47,002 nucleotides of DNA, taken from assembly GCA_902580335.1 (NCBI GenBank), contig CACHKE010000009.1, positions 1 through 47,002 of the forward strand, in the 5' to 3' direction. Made by a program: the position numbers and the translations under genes. The stretch is from an uncultured Pelagibacteraceae bacterium. GTDB taxonomy: Bacteria > Pseudomonadota > Alphaproteobacteria > Pelagibacterales > Pelagibacteraceae. This document shows, piece by piece, positions 15,492 through 24,332 of this stretch (the stretch's first letter is position 1; each line of letters begins with the position of its first letter). The notes under the pieces are model-generated. The model saw only the letters and a list, made by a program, of their open reading frames with translations, searched no databases and was not told where the DNA came from.

Positions 15492-16664
15492 TTACTTATT
15501 GGGAGTAAGTAATATCAAAAAGTAGCCAAATAAGGTGGATAATAGTGACCCGGTCAAAACACCTATTTTTACACCATCCATATACTGCATGTTTTCAACA
15601 AAAGCTAAATTTCCAACAAAAAGACTCATTGTGAAACCAATACCAGTTAATACACCTACGCCATAAAAATTATACCAACTTGTGTTATTTGGCATCTGCG
15701 CTATTTTTGTTTTTATAGCAACATATGAAAAAACAAATACACCTAATTGCTTACCTAAAAATAACCCTAAAACTATTCCTAATGGTACTTTATCTAACAA
15801 AGAACCAAGAGATAAACCCTCTAATGAAACACCAGCATTTGCAAAAGCAAATAAAGGCATAATACCAAAAGCAACATAAGGGCTTATTGAGTGTTCAATT
15901 TTGATTAATAAAGAAAAATCTTTTTCTTTTTTACGATGAGGTATTGTCATTGCCATGAGAACACCTGCAATTGTTGCATGTATTCCAGAATTATGAGTAA
16001 AATCCCAAAGGAAAATACCAATAATTAAATATGGTAAGAATTTTTTAATGTTAAATTTATTTAGAACTAGCAATATTAAAAATGCTAACAACATTAAACT
16101 TAAATATTTAACACTAAGGTCCCCAGAATAAAATAGTGCTATTATTACAATTGCACCCAAATCATCGATGATAGCAAGAGCAGTTAAAAACACTTTTAAT
16201 GATAATGGTACTCTTTTTCCTAACAAAGATAATACTCCAAGCGAAAAAGCGATATCCGTAGCAGATGGTATTGCCCAACCATTCATAGTTTCATTATCTC
16301 CAAAATTTATTAGTACATAAAATAAAGCTGGTATTAACATTCCACCAACGGCTGCAATTATTGGGAGTAACGCTTGTTTTATATTGGAAAGCTCACCCTG
16401 TAAAAATTCTCTTTTAATTTCTAAAGTAACGAAAAAAAAGAATATTGCCATTAAAGCATCATTAATCCAATGAAGAACTGATAACTTTAATCCAAAGTCA
16501 TTTATACCAATGAATAAATATTGATCTAAGGTTGAAAAATATATTTCTGATAAAGCTGAATTACTAATTATTAACGCAATAATTGCCGCAAATAATAAAA
16601 CCAATCCACTTGCAGCTTCAAGTTTAAAAAACCAAATAAAGGGTTTCGATAAATAATTAATCAT
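15492..16664 (-). CDS. nhaA: Na+/H+ antiporter NhaA
   Basis: 390 aa, the normal NhaA length, with about 12 membrane spans. The ion-binding aspartate pair is in TALAIIDDLGAIVIIALFY, and WAIPSATDIAFSLG and GVLTGIGFTMSLFVG are also family-typical. It exports Na+ in exchange for H+ across the inner membrane, sensible for a marine cell. The upstream zinc-ribbon gene ends at the adjacent base. Confidence 0.97.
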   Translation of the reverse strand: MINYLSKPFIWFFKLEAASGLVLLFAAIIALIISNSALSEIYFSTLDQYLFIGINDFGLKLSVLHWINDALMAIFFFFVTLEIKREFLQGELSNIKQALLPIIAAVGGMLIPALFYVLINFGDNETMNGWAIPSATDIAFSLGVLSLLGKRVPLSLKVFLTALAIIDDLGAIVIIALFYSGDLSVKYLSLMLLAFLILLVLNKFNIKKFLPYLIIGIFLWDFTHNSGIHATIAGVLMAMTIPHRKKEKDFSLLIKIEHSISPYVAFGIMPLFAFANAGVSLEGLSLGSLLDKVPLGIVLGLFLGKQLGVFVFSYVAIKTKIAQMPNNTSWYNFYGVGVLTGIGFTMSLFVGNLAFVENMQYMDGVKIGVLTGSLLSTLFGYFLILLTPNK

Positions 16665-17117
16665 TTAATTCAGATCTTTAGCAAAAAGTATCAAATCTCT
16701 CAAGGTCTCAAAAAGATTATATAATAAAAGTTCTAAATTAGGGAAAATATTACTTAATGGGTTCTTAAAAGTGTCTAATACAATTATAATCGTTACAAAA
16801 GTTATTATAGAAACTATTATATAGTTTAAAAATTTTCCAACTGTAAAATTATATTTTGGTTGATATTTTACTAATTCTGATCCTTTTTTAATATTAGTTG
16901 AAAAATTCAATTCAGGTTTTTTAATTTTCTTTTCTTTGATATTAGGTTTTTCTACTTCAAAAACTTCATTTGATGATGTCTTAATTTCTACATTTTCATT
17001 TCTATTAAAGAACCATGTTTGATCACAAGAGCCACATTTCAGCAATCTACCTTTATCTGGAATTAAGTTTTCATTCACGTCAAAATTTTTTCCACACGAT
17101 GGACATACAATTATCAT
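16665..17117 (-). CDS. Zinc-ribbon (MJ0042-type) domain membrane protein
   Basis: 150 aa. The N-terminal zinc ribbon is VCPSCGKNFDVNENLIPDKG followed by LKCGSCDQTWFF (two CxxC pairs). A Lys-rich linker leads to one transmembrane helix near residues 94-116 (NYIIVSIITFVTIIIVL) and a short C-terminal helix. Function is unknown; this architecture is common in alphaproteobacteria. It is the first gene of the unit with nhaA. Confidence 0.85.
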   Translation of the reverse strand: MIIVCPSCGKNFDVNENLIPDKGRLLKCGSCDQTWFFNRNENVEIKTSSNEVFEVEKPNIKEKKIKKPELNFSTNIKKGSELVKYQPKYNFTVGKFLNYIIVSIITFVTIIIVLDTFKNPLSNIFPNLELLLYNLFETLRDLILFAKDLN

Positions 17118-17210
17118 ATCGTTTTTATAACAGATTCTGTTTAAAAATCCTTTGTTTTACTCATCTTTATACATTGAAAAAATAAATAAGTGCTGTATTA
17201 GTACTTGTTC

Positions 17211-17287
<77 letters not shown>

Positions 17288-17293
17288 TTTGTT

Positions 17294-17575
17294 ATGAAAA
17301 AAGCAAAAATATTTAAACCTAAAAAAACTGCTACCCAATCAGGCCTTGGTAAAACAGATAAATGGATTTTAGAATTTCAAACTAATGATCCAACTAAAAA
17401 TCCACTAATGGGTTGGGAAAGTTCATCGGACACTTATACTGAGTTGAGGTTGGAATTTTCAAGTAAAGAATTAGCAATAAACTATGCTAAAAAAAAAAAA
17501 ATTGATTTTGAGTTGATAGAAACAAAAAAAAGAAAAATTGTTAAAAAATCATATGCAGACAATTTTTTAAGTTAA
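17294..17575 (+). CDS. NADH dehydrogenase accessory subunit, NDUFS4-like (ETC complex I subunit)
   Basis: 93 aa. The pattern W-x-L-x-F to NPLMGWESSSDTYTELRLEFSSKELAINYAKKK matches the ETC complex I subunit family (mitochondrial 18-kDa NDUFS4 and its alphaproteobacterial homologue). It is an accessory subunit at the peripheral arm of complex I. It lies between tRNA-Pro and the SbmA-like gene, 4 nt upstream of the latter. Confidence 0.9.
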   Translation: MKKAKIFKPKKTATQSGLGKTDKWILEFQTNDPTKNPLMGWESSSDTYTELRLEFSSKELAINYAKKKKIDFELIETKKRKIVKKSYADNFLS

Positions 17576-17579
17576 AATT

Positions 17580-18578
17580 ATGTTTAAGTTTTTTACTGAT
17601 AAAAGATGGCACTTTTGGAGTATTGGAGGTACTATACTAATTCTTGCTGCTACTTGGTATCAAGTTCAATTAGACGTAAGAATAAATGAATGGTTTGGTG
17701 AATTTTATGACACATTACAAAAAGCTTTAGCCGAGCCTGGCGCCGTTACAGAAAAAGAATTTATTGCCTACCTTTTTACTTTTGCCAAAATAGCTGCGGT
17801 TTATATATTGGTAGTTATATTTAGCGATTATTTTACAAGTCATTGGACCTTTAGATGGAGAACCGCCATGGCTGACTTTTACCATGATAAATGGAATTTT
17901 GCCTCATCCATCGAGGGTGCATCTCAAAGAGTACAAGAAGATACACTTAAATTTGCCAGAATTATGGAAGGTTTGGGGGCTGAATTATTGAGGAGTATAA
18001 TGACATTAATTGCATTTACTCCAATTTTATGGGGGTTGTCTAAAAGTATAACTGTTCTACCATGGATAGGTGAGGTTAACCATGCATTAGTTTGGGTTGC
18101 TATTATTTCAGCTTTGGGGGGAACATTTATACTTGCTGCTGTTGGAATAAAATTACCTGGCATCGAATATGATATTCAAAAAGAAGAGGCAGCATACAGA
18201 AAAGAATTAGTTCTTGGTGAAGAATTTAAAGAAAATGCTCAACCAGTAAGAATTGATTCTTTATATGGTGGTGTAAGAAAAATTCATTATAAGATGTATT
18301 TTCATTATCTTTATTTTAATGCTGTTAAATGGAGCTACCTGCAAGGAATGGTAATTGTTCCTTATCTTGCATTAGCACCAACAATTGTAACTGGTGCAAT
18401 TACTTTAGGTTTTGTTCAACAAATTATCAGAGCCTTTGGAAGAGTAGAAACATCTCTTCAATATTTAGTAAGAAGTTGGCCTATAATTGTTGAGTTAATT
18501 TCAGTTTGGAAAAGATTAAATGAATTTGAAAATAAACTGACAGTTAACACAGAAAAAATCTCAAGAGAAAAAATTTAG
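17580..18578 (+). CDS. SbmA/BacA-like peptide transporter family protein
   Basis: 332 aa membrane protein with several spans and an SbmA/BacA-type core: WTFRWRTAMADFYHDKW, EGASQRVQEDTLKFARIMEGLG, LPGIEYDIQKEEAAYRKELV and GFVQQIIRAFGRVETSLQYLVRSW. SbmA and BacA import antimicrobial peptides using the proton gradient. This version is shorter than SbmA (~400 aa). It overlaps glpX by one base (TAGTG). Confidence 0.9.
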   Translation: MFKFFTDKRWHFWSIGGTILILAATWYQVQLDVRINEWFGEFYDTLQKALAEPGAVTEKEFIAYLFTFAKIAAVYILVVIFSDYFTSHWTFRWRTAMADFYHDKWNFASSIEGASQRVQEDTLKFARIMEGLGAELLRSIMTLIAFTPILWGLSKSITVLPWIGEVNHALVWVAIISALGGTFILAAVGIKLPGIEYDIQKEEAAYRKELVLGEEFKENAQPVRIDSLYGGVRKIHYKMYFHYLYFNAVKWSYLQGMVIVPYLALAPTIVTGAITLGFVQQIIRAFGRVETSLQYLVRSWPIIVELISVWKRLNEFENKLTVNTEKISREKI

Positions 18579-19522
18579 TGACTTTAAATAAAGAATTAAT
18601 TAATAAAATCATCACTGTAACTTCAAAAGCGGCTATTTCTTGTCACAAATTTATTGGTAAAAATAAAAAAAATGATACTGATAAAGCAGCTACAGACACA
18701 ATGAGAAATGAGCTAAACAAGATACCTGTTAATGCTGAGATTGTTATAGGTGAAGGTGAACTGGATGAAGCACCTATGTTATATATAGGTGAAAAGTTAG
18801 GTTATGGTGGAAACTTAGATCTAGATATAGCAGTAGATCCGGTAGAGGGAACAAATTTTGTTGCAAAAAATCTTCCTGGAGCATTATCAGTGATATCTGT
18901 TGCAGAAAAAGGTAATCTCTTCAATGCACCTGAAACTTACATGGATAAAATTGCAGTTTCAAATAAAATTCCTTATGAAGCAACTGATTTAGATTTTTCA
19001 TTAGAAAAAAACATAAAAAACATAGCTGATTCATTAAATAAAGATTTTAAAGATATTACTGCTTGTGTATTAGATCGACCTCGACATAAGAAAATAATTA
19101 ATAAATTAAAAGAAATGAATGTAAAAATGAAATTGATTTCAGACGGTGATGTATCTGGAGCATTAATGGTAACTGACGATAAATATAATGTTGATATTTT
19201 TTTAGGTATTGGAGGTGGACCTGAAGGAGTTTTAGCTGCATCAGCCATTGACGCATATAAATGCAAATTTCAGGGGAGATTTATTTTTGATAATGATAAA
19301 GATATAGCAAGAGCTAAGCGGATGGGTATAAAAGATTTAAACAAAAAATATGATTTAAAAGAAATTATTAAAGGTGATTCAATTTTCTGTGCTACAGGTA
19401 TTACTTCTGGGGATTTAGTGAAAGGTGTAGATCTTAAAGATAATAATTATATAACTGAAACCTTAGTTACACATAAAAGCTCAAATACATGCGAAATTGT
19501 TAGAATAGAAGACACTATATAA
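18578..19522 (+). CDS. glpX: Class II fructose-1,6-bisphosphatase
   Basis: 314 aa starting at GTG, whose G is the last base of the upstream stop codon. Motifs are DKAATDTMR, VIGEGELDEAPMLYIGE, DPVEGTNFVAKNLPGA (Asp87 in the metal site) and LGIGGGPEGVLAA. It hydrolyses fructose-1,6-bisphosphate, a gluconeogenic step. The GTG start and one-base overlap imply translational coupling to the transporter. Confidence 0.95.
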   Translation: MTLNKELINKIITVTSKAAISCHKFIGKNKKNDTDKAATDTMRNELNKIPVNAEIVIGEGELDEAPMLYIGEKLGYGGNLDLDIAVDPVEGTNFVAKNLPGALSVISVAEKGNLFNAPETYMDKIAVSNKIPYEATDLDFSLEKNIKNIADSLNKDFKDITACVLDRPRHKKIINKLKEMNVKMKLISDGDVSGALMVTDDKYNVDIFLGIGGGPEGVLAASAIDAYKCKFQGRFIFDNDKDIARAKRMGIKDLNKKYDLKEIIKGDSIFCATGITSGDLVKGVDLKDNNYITETLVTHKSSNTCEIVRIEDTI

Positions 19523-19563
19523 ACTTGATAAATATTATTTTTTACAATAAAAGATCCAAACTT

Positions 19564-19638
19564 GGTCCCTTCGTCTATCGGTTAGGACACGTGGTTTTCA
19601 TCCTCGAAAGAGGGGTTCGATTCCCCTAGGGACCGCCA
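19564..19638 (+). tRNA. tRNA-Glu(TTC)
   Basis: Acceptor GGTCCCT pairs with AGGGACC, followed by G and CCA. The D arm is TCTATCGGTTAGGA, the anticodon loop TTTTCAT contains TTC, and the T arm is GGGG-TTCGATT-CCCC. The anticodon stem CGTGG/CCTCG has one U-U mismatch at its centre. The GIY-YIG gene starts 3 nt downstream. Confidence 0.95.
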
Positions 19639-19641
19639 ATA

Positions 19642-19893
19642 ATGTCATATTTTGTTTACTTAATAGTTACAAATCTCAAAAAAAACAAAAAAATCTCATA
19701 TGTTGGTTATACAAATAACCTAAAGAAAAGGCTAAGTTTACATAACTCAGGAAAAGGAGCAAAATTTACTAGGGGTAAAAAATGGAAGCTAGTTTACTAT
19801 AAGAAATATGATTCGAGAGCAATTGCTATGAGAAATGAATTTCTGCTAAAAAAAAATTATAGACTTAGAAAAAAACTTAAAACAAATACATGA
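19642..19893 (+). CDS. GIY-YIG nuclease superfamily protein (UPF0213-like)
   Basis: 83 aa single-domain GIY-YIG protein. FVYLIV and SYVGYTNNLKKRLSLHN form the two GIY-YIG strands and the conserved Arg helix, and RNEFLLKK carries the metal-binding Glu. These small proteins (YhbQ-like) have poorly known nuclease roles. The gene is squeezed between tRNA-Glu and the glycosyltransferase, overlapping the latter by 4 nt (ATGA). Neighbouring mobile-type genes make an accessory origin possible. Confidence 0.88.
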   Translation: MSYFVYLIVTNLKKNKKISYVGYTNNLKKRLSLHNSGKGAKFTRGKKWKLVYYKKYDSRAIAMRNEFLLKKNYRLRKKLKTNT

Positions 19894-22019
19894 AAATATC
19901 AATTTTACTGCCATTAAAAGAGAATTTTTCACCTTCTTATGCTGGCGCTGTATCTTTATTTATAAATGACACATTAAAATTAAGCAAATTTAGAAAAGAT
20001 ATAACTGTTTATGGTTATACAGAATATAAAAAAAAATTTGATCAAAAATATTTTAATATACAAATTAAAAAAAATTTTTTTTCAAGTCAAAATAAAGAAT
20101 ATGTAAAAAAATTTATTGAAATCGAAAAAAAAAATAATTCTCAAATTATAGAACTACACAATAGACCAATTTATTTAAAATATCTCGTCAACGATTTGAA
20201 AGAAAAAGATTATATATTATATTTTCATAATGACCCTTTGACAATGTCTGGTTCTAAAAGCATCAAAGAAAGATCATTTTTATTAGATAATTGTTACAGA
20301 ATAGTTTTTAATAGTAACTGGTCAAAAAAAAGATTTTTACAAAAAATGAAGTCTGATGCAATTAATAGTGAAAAATTAATCGTAATCAATCAGTCAGCCT
20401 CAAAAAACAGAATTAATTTTAAAAATAAAAAAAAATTAATTACTTTTGTTGGAAAACTTAATAGATCCAAAGGTTATGATCTTTTTGGTAATGCGGTAAT
20501 AAAAATTCTAAGAAAGTATAAAGATTGGTCTGCATATGTTGTTGGGGATGAACCAAGAGATAAACTTAATTTTAAACATAGTCGACTTAAAAATTTTGGG
20601 TTTAAAGAACATAAAGAAGTTATAAAGATTTATAAAAAAACCAGTATAGCAGTTGTTTGCTCTAGGTGGGATGAACCTTTCGGTAGAACAAGTTTAGAAG
20701 CGGCAGCAAACGGGTGTGCGGTTATTATAAGTAATAGGGGAGGTTTGCCTGAAACAATTACCAATGGTCGAATACTAAAAAACTTAACTGTTAATGACAT
20801 TTATAAAAATATTGAAGATTTAATTAAAAATTCATTTATTAGAAAAAAATATCAAAAATTGTCTTATAAAAATTTTTATTTATCTCATGAATATGTATCT
20901 GATGAAATAGATAAAGTTAGAAATAATCTAATTAAGATAAGCAAACCTTTTTTATCTAATTCACAATCAAATTTAAGAATATTACACATTACTAATTTTA
21001 ATGAGAGACATAATGGTAGACTTTTCTTTAATACTGGGAGAAGATTGAATAACGGTTTTATTAGACTTGGACATAGCGTTTTAGAATTTAGTGACAGAGA
21101 TATTGTAAGTAGAGGAAAATCCTTAAAAGATTTTTATGGATCTGATACATTAAATGATAAATTAATTAAAACTTGTTACCACTTTAAACCAGATCTAATT
21201 GTTTTGGGGCATGCAGATATGATATCGAAAGATATTTTATATAAACTTAAGAAGGATTATTCTAATTTAAAAATAGCTCAATGGTTTCTTGATCCTTTAA
21301 ACAAAAATGGTCCTGATTTTCAGAAAAACAAAAAAAGAATTCTAGATAAATCTGATGTAATAGACTCAAATTTTTTAACTACATCTCCTGATGCATTGAG
21401 TTTTTTATCTAAAAATAAATCAAATTATTTTATCCCAAATCCGTCTGATCAATCAATGGAAACACTTAATAATTTCAGAAAAGATTGCTCGAATGATGTT
21501 TTTTTTGCTTTAAGTCATGGAGTACACAGAGGTCAATTAAAAAGCCGATCAACTGATGATAGAGAAAAGTTTATAAAATCTCTAATCAATAAATGTAAAA
21601 ATATTAGATTTGACATTTTCGGTATGGATAATATTCAGCCAATTTGGGCTGATCAATATTTTAAGAATATATCTAATTCAAAAATGGGTCTTAATTTAAG
21701 TAGGGGAACACCAATAAAATATTATAGTAGTGATAGAATTACTCAAATTATAGGTAATGGTTTGGTTACTTTGATTGATGAAAAAACTTGTTATGGTGAT
21801 TTTTTTGATGATACAGAGATGGTCTTTTATAAGAATATAACTGATTTATCTGAAAAAATTGAAAAGATTTCAGAAAATGAAAAATTGCGAAAGACAATTG
21901 GAAAAAAAGGTAAAGCTAAGTACATGAAATATTTTAATTCAACACTTGTGGCTGATTTTATCATTAATAAGACATATGAAATGAATGGCACAAAAAAGTA
22001 TTTGTGGCATAAAGCATAA
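19890..22019 (+). CDS. Two-domain glycosyltransferase (GT4-like plus CgeB/DUF3880-like)
   Basis: 709 aa. Residues ~1-345 form a GT-B family 4/1 enzyme, with ITFVGKLNRSKGYDLF and the nucleotide-sugar-binding motif SRWDEPFGRTSLEAAANG. Residues ~360-705 are a second GT-B-like domain (LRILHITNFNERHNGRLFFN, later GLNLSRGTPIKYYSSDRITQIIGNG, close to the CgeB-type C-terminal motif). A fused pair suggests two successive sugar transfers onto one cell-surface glycan. There is no signal or membrane helix. It is followed 1 nt later by a GT2 gene, in a region with a recombinase. Confidence 0.85.
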   Translation: MKISILLPLKENFSPSYAGAVSLFINDTLKLSKFRKDITVYGYTEYKKKFDQKYFNIQIKKNFFSSQNKEYVKKFIEIEKKNNSQIIELHNRPIYLKYLVNDLKEKDYILYFHNDPLTMSGSKSIKERSFLLDNCYRIVFNSNWSKKRFLQKMKSDAINSEKLIVINQSASKNRINFKNKKKLITFVGKLNRSKGYDLFGNAVIKILRKYKDWSAYVVGDEPRDKLNFKHSRLKNFGFKEHKEVIKIYKKTSIAVVCSRWDEPFGRTSLEAAANGCAVIISNRGGLPETITNGRILKNLTVNDIYKNIEDLIKNSFIRKKYQKLSYKNFYLSHEYVSDEIDKVRNNLIKISKPFLSNSQSNLRILHITNFNERHNGRLFFNTGRRLNNGFIRLGHSVLEFSDRDIVSRGKSLKDFYGSDTLNDKLIKTCYHFKPDLIVLGHADMISKDILYKLKKDYSNLKIAQWFLDPLNKNGPDFQKNKKRILDKSDVIDSNFLTTSPDALSFLSKNKSNYFIPNPSDQSMETLNNFRKDCSNDVFFALSHGVHRGQLKSRSTDDREKFIKSLINKCKNIRFDIFGMDNIQPIWADQYFKNISNSKMGLNLSRGTPIKYYSSDRITQIIGNGLVTLIDEKTCYGDFFDDTEMVFYKNITDLSEKIEKISENEKLRKTIGKKGKAKYMKYFNSTLVADFIINKTYEMNGTKKYLWHKA

Positions 22020-22020
22020 G

Positions 22021-22860
22021 ATGATTTCCATAGTAATCCCAACTTATAATAATTTAGATTATTTAAAACTTTGTTTAAAAAGTTTAAAGAAAAACTCTTC
22101 TTTTAATCATGAAATTATAATTCATATTAATGAAGGTTCAGATGGTACATTAGATTTTATTAAAAATAACAATTACAAATACACGAGCTCAGAAGATAAT
22201 ATTGGTCTTTGTTCATCAATCAATAAAGCTGCAAAATTAGTGTCAAATCAATATATTCTTTATAGTCATGATGATATGTATTTTTGTCCTAATTGGGATA
22301 AAATTTTACTAGATGAAGTAAAAAATTTAAATCATGATTATTTCTATCTATCTGGCACAATGATTGAACCTAACTCCGGTCATATAGCTTTTGATTTTGG
22401 AATTGATCTAGATTCTTTTAAAGAGGACGAACTATTATCTAAATATAAAAATATTAATTTTTATGATCATCAAGGCACTCATTTTGCTCCACATTTAGTC
22501 TCAAAAAAAATGTGGGATAAGGTTGGTGGTTTTAGTGAAGAATTTAACCCTGGTATAGGTTCTGATCCAGATTTTAATATGAAATTATGGAAAGAGGGTG
22601 TGAGGATATTTAAGGGTCTAAATGATTTTAAAGTCTATCATTTTGGTTCTTTAACAACCAGGAAAAAAGAGAATTTTATTCAAAATAGAGGGGATAAAAC
22701 ATTTTTAAAAAAATGGGGAATCACAACAAAGTTTTTTAAAAAACATTATTTGAAATCAAAAACTAAATATAATGGACCTTTGAAAGAACCTAATATAACT
22801 TTTGGGTATATATTTGGTTTTTTATCTTGTAAAATACAATCTATATTTTTACTTTATTAA
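22021..22860 (+). CDS. Family 2 glycosyltransferase
   Basis: 279 aa from ATG 22021 (MISIVIPTYNNLDYL), the classical GT2 start. The upstream in-frame ATG at 21985 lies inside the previous gene and is less likely. Motifs: YSHDDMYF (the DxD-like donor/metal site) and GIGSDPDFNMKLWKEG. It ends in a hydrophobic tail (YIFGFLSCKIQSIFLLY). It probably acts with the preceding double glycosyltransferase on surface polysaccharide. The last 20 bp overlap the convergent recombinase gene. Confidence 0.88.
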   Translation: MISIVIPTYNNLDYLKLCLKSLKKNSSFNHEIIIHINEGSDGTLDFIKNNNYKYTSSEDNIGLCSSINKAAKLVSNQYILYSHDDMYFCPNWDKILLDEVKNLNHDYFYLSGTMIEPNSGHIAFDFGIDLDSFKEDELLSKYKNINFYDHQGTHFAPHLVSKKMWDKVGGFSEEFNPGIGSDPDFNMKLWKEGVRIFKGLNDFKVYHFGSLTTRKKENFIQNRGDKTFLKKWGITTKFFKKHYLKSKTKYNGPLKEPNITFGYIFGFLSCKIQSIFLLY

Positions 22861-23794
22861 GTGCATTATTTTTAAATATATTAGCTTCTTTGATATATCT
22901 TCTAACCATTTGTGTTGTTTTATGACCCGTCATAGCCATTATACTTCGTTCATCTGCACCAGACTCAGCTGCCACTGTTGCAAAACCTGACCTTAAACTA
23001 TGACCAGCAAAATTTTTATTTTCTATGCCTGCTAAATTTAGATATTCTTTTATTAATAAAACTACAGATTGATCGGTTAATCTTTTATCCGTTAATGACA
23101 AACCTTTAGAAAATCGTCTAAAAATAGCTCCAGACTTAATTTGAGAAGCCTCTAACCATTTTTTTAAATTCATGACTGGACAGTAAATTTCATTGCTGAA
23201 GTAGGGTAATCCCTTGATCATACCTTCGCCAAACTGATCAGTTTTAGATCTTTTAATGGAGATTTTCAGGCCCTCCTGTACAAACTCTAAATCCTCATAA
23301 TCTATAGAAATTAGTTCTGTTCTTCTAAATCCACCTCCAAAACCAATTAGAATTATTGATTTGTCCCTAAGTTTTTTAATTTCATCAACTTTTTGTTCAT
23401 TTATTACATTAATAATTAATTTTAAATGATTGATTAATAATGGTTTTTTACCTTTCTGAATACTTCCTTTCACCCTTCTTATGCCCATTAAATTTTCAAC
23501 TATAATCGGATGTTTAGTATCTAGATAATGCCCCTTTAGTTTATGTAACATGCTTATTGATACTAATCTCCGTCTTAAAGTGCTTATTTTTGAGTTTTTA
23601 GATAGATGAGTTAGATACAAGGATACTATTTTTGGTTCAGTTGGTAATGAATTTAAGCCATGCTTTGCACAAAAAGCACCAAAGTCTTTAAAATCAGATT
23701 TATAAGCTCTAAAAGTATTATTTGCTTTTGAGCTTTTGAGGTTATTTAAAGTTGCCTCATGTAGTGATTTTAGATCTGTAGTTAACTCACTCAT
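22841..23794 (-). CDS. Tyrosine recombinase/integrase
   Basis: 317 aa. An N-terminal SAM-like core-binding domain (~15-95) is followed by the catalytic domain with the full set: Arg158 (GFRRTEL), Lys184 (RSKTDQ), His265/Arg268 (HSLRSGFAT), His291 (TGHKT) and Tyr300 (RRYIKEA). It resembles phage/plasmid integrases rather than XerC/D. It is not adjacent to a tRNA gene and no tRNA fragment was seen near it, so its attachment site is unknown. It could mobilise the glycosyltransferase region or act in trans elsewhere. Confidence 0.93.
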   Translation of the reverse strand: MSELTTDLKSLHEATLNNLKSSKANNTFRAYKSDFKDFGAFCAKHGLNSLPTEPKIVSLYLTHLSKNSKISTLRRRLVSISMLHKLKGHYLDTKHPIIVENLMGIRRVKGSIQKGKKPLLINHLKLIINVINEQKVDEIKKLRDKSIILIGFGGGFRRTELISIDYEDLEFVQEGLKISIKRSKTDQFGEGMIKGLPYFSNEIYCPVMNLKKWLEASQIKSGAIFRRFSKGLSLTDKRLTDQSVVLLIKEYLNLAGIENKNFAGHSLRSGFATVAAESGADERSIMAMTGHKTTQMVRRYIKEANIFKNNALNKVKI

Positions 23795-23875
23795 ATTATT
23801 ACTATTGATAACAATTAATTATCGTTAGTAATATATCAAGTGATTTATAATGTCAATAGTTTAAATTATAAATTT

Positions 23876-24052
23876 ATGGGTTCAATTGATGGTGAAATTC
23901 CAGCTGTTTGGTTTTTGATAAGCTCAATAGGTTTTATTATTTTAAGTTTCATTCAATATAGAAATACTGGTAAAAGTATTAATACATTTTTTTTAAGCAT
24001 AATGGCCATTTTGTTTTTGTGCAGCTATTTTATATTACTTTTTAAAACTTGA
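23876..24052 (+). CDS. Small hypothetical membrane protein
   Basis: About 58 aa from ATG 23876 (MGSIDGEIPAVWF); an upstream GTG at 23840 would give 70 aa. Two hydrophobic segments (AVWFLISSIGFIILSFI and FFLSIMAILFLCSYFILL) joined by QYRNTGKSIN predict a two-helix membrane hairpin. No family recognised. It stands between the recombinase and the structured RNA region. Confidence 0.5.
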   Translation: MGSIDGEIPAVWFLISSIGFIILSFIQYRNTGKSINTFFLSIMAILFLCSYFILLFKT

Positions 24053-24147
24053 ATTATCCCCACTATTCACAGAGAAATGAGAAAAATAATAGAATCACCT
24101 AAAAAGTGATACATTTTAAAATCAGTATTTGTTAAGTTAAATATGAA

Positions 24148-24331
24148 TTAAGAGGCAACTCTTAACTGGCCAATTGGAGAAAAGCCGAGAGGTACAATTC
24201 CAGGGGGCAGAAAGCTTCACAAAGCATCGCTGAACATGTGGAGCGGGAGGCATGGCGGTAGCGCATCAACGACGTGCCAAAACAACTGTTCTTTGCACCC
24301 TTAAAAGTGCAAGGAAACAGGGGTTTTTTCT
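24148..24331 (+). ncRNA. Structured RNA / leader candidate upstream of the alkyltransferase gene
   Basis: The region is clearly GC-richer than its surroundings and folds by eye into five hairpins. H1: TTAAGAG-GCAA-CTCTTAA (24148-24165), perfect with a GNRA loop. H2: CTGG/CCAG plus AATTG/CAATT (24166-24203). H3: GCTTCACA/TGTGGAGC (24214-24244). H4: GGCATG/CGTGCC (24249-24278). H5: the terminator described separately. GTGC at 24274-24277 could alternatively pair with GCAC at 24295-24298, breaking H4 and H5, which would suit a switch. It matches no RNA class I recognise. It may be a cis-regulatory leader for the gene at 24333 or an independent small RNA. Confidence 0.6.
24286..24329 (+). terminator. 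Intrinsic terminator immediately before the alkyltransferase start
   Basis: CTGTTCTTTGCAC (24286-24298) pairs with GTGCAAGG-A-AACAG (24307-24320), giving 13 pairs with one bulged A and an 8-nt loop. GGG and six T residues (24324-24329) follow. The ATG at 24333 is 3 nt further on, so termination here would prevent expression of that gene. Confidence 0.6.
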
Positions 24332-24332
24332 A

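Noticed and set aside
21985-22020. 12-residue extension of the GT2 enzyme
   Set aside because: It is within the preceding glycosyltransferase gene; MISIVIPTYNN is the typical GT2 start.
22802-22990. 62-codon plus-strand frame across the GT2/recombinase junction
   Set aside because: Antisense to the recombinase catalytic region and out of frame with GT2; no coding features.
24148-24331. tmRNA, SRP RNA, RNase P or 6S RNA
   Set aside because: No tRNA-like T arm/CCA or tag frame, no SRP GGAAGGAAGCAG-type loop, no RNase P core, and a multi-hairpin rather than rod-like fold as in 6S.
24252-24332. 27-residue N-terminal extension of the alkyltransferase frame
   Set aside because: It uses codons unlike neighbouring genes and coincides with RNA hairpins H4 and H5; the ATG at 24333 fits the domain start.
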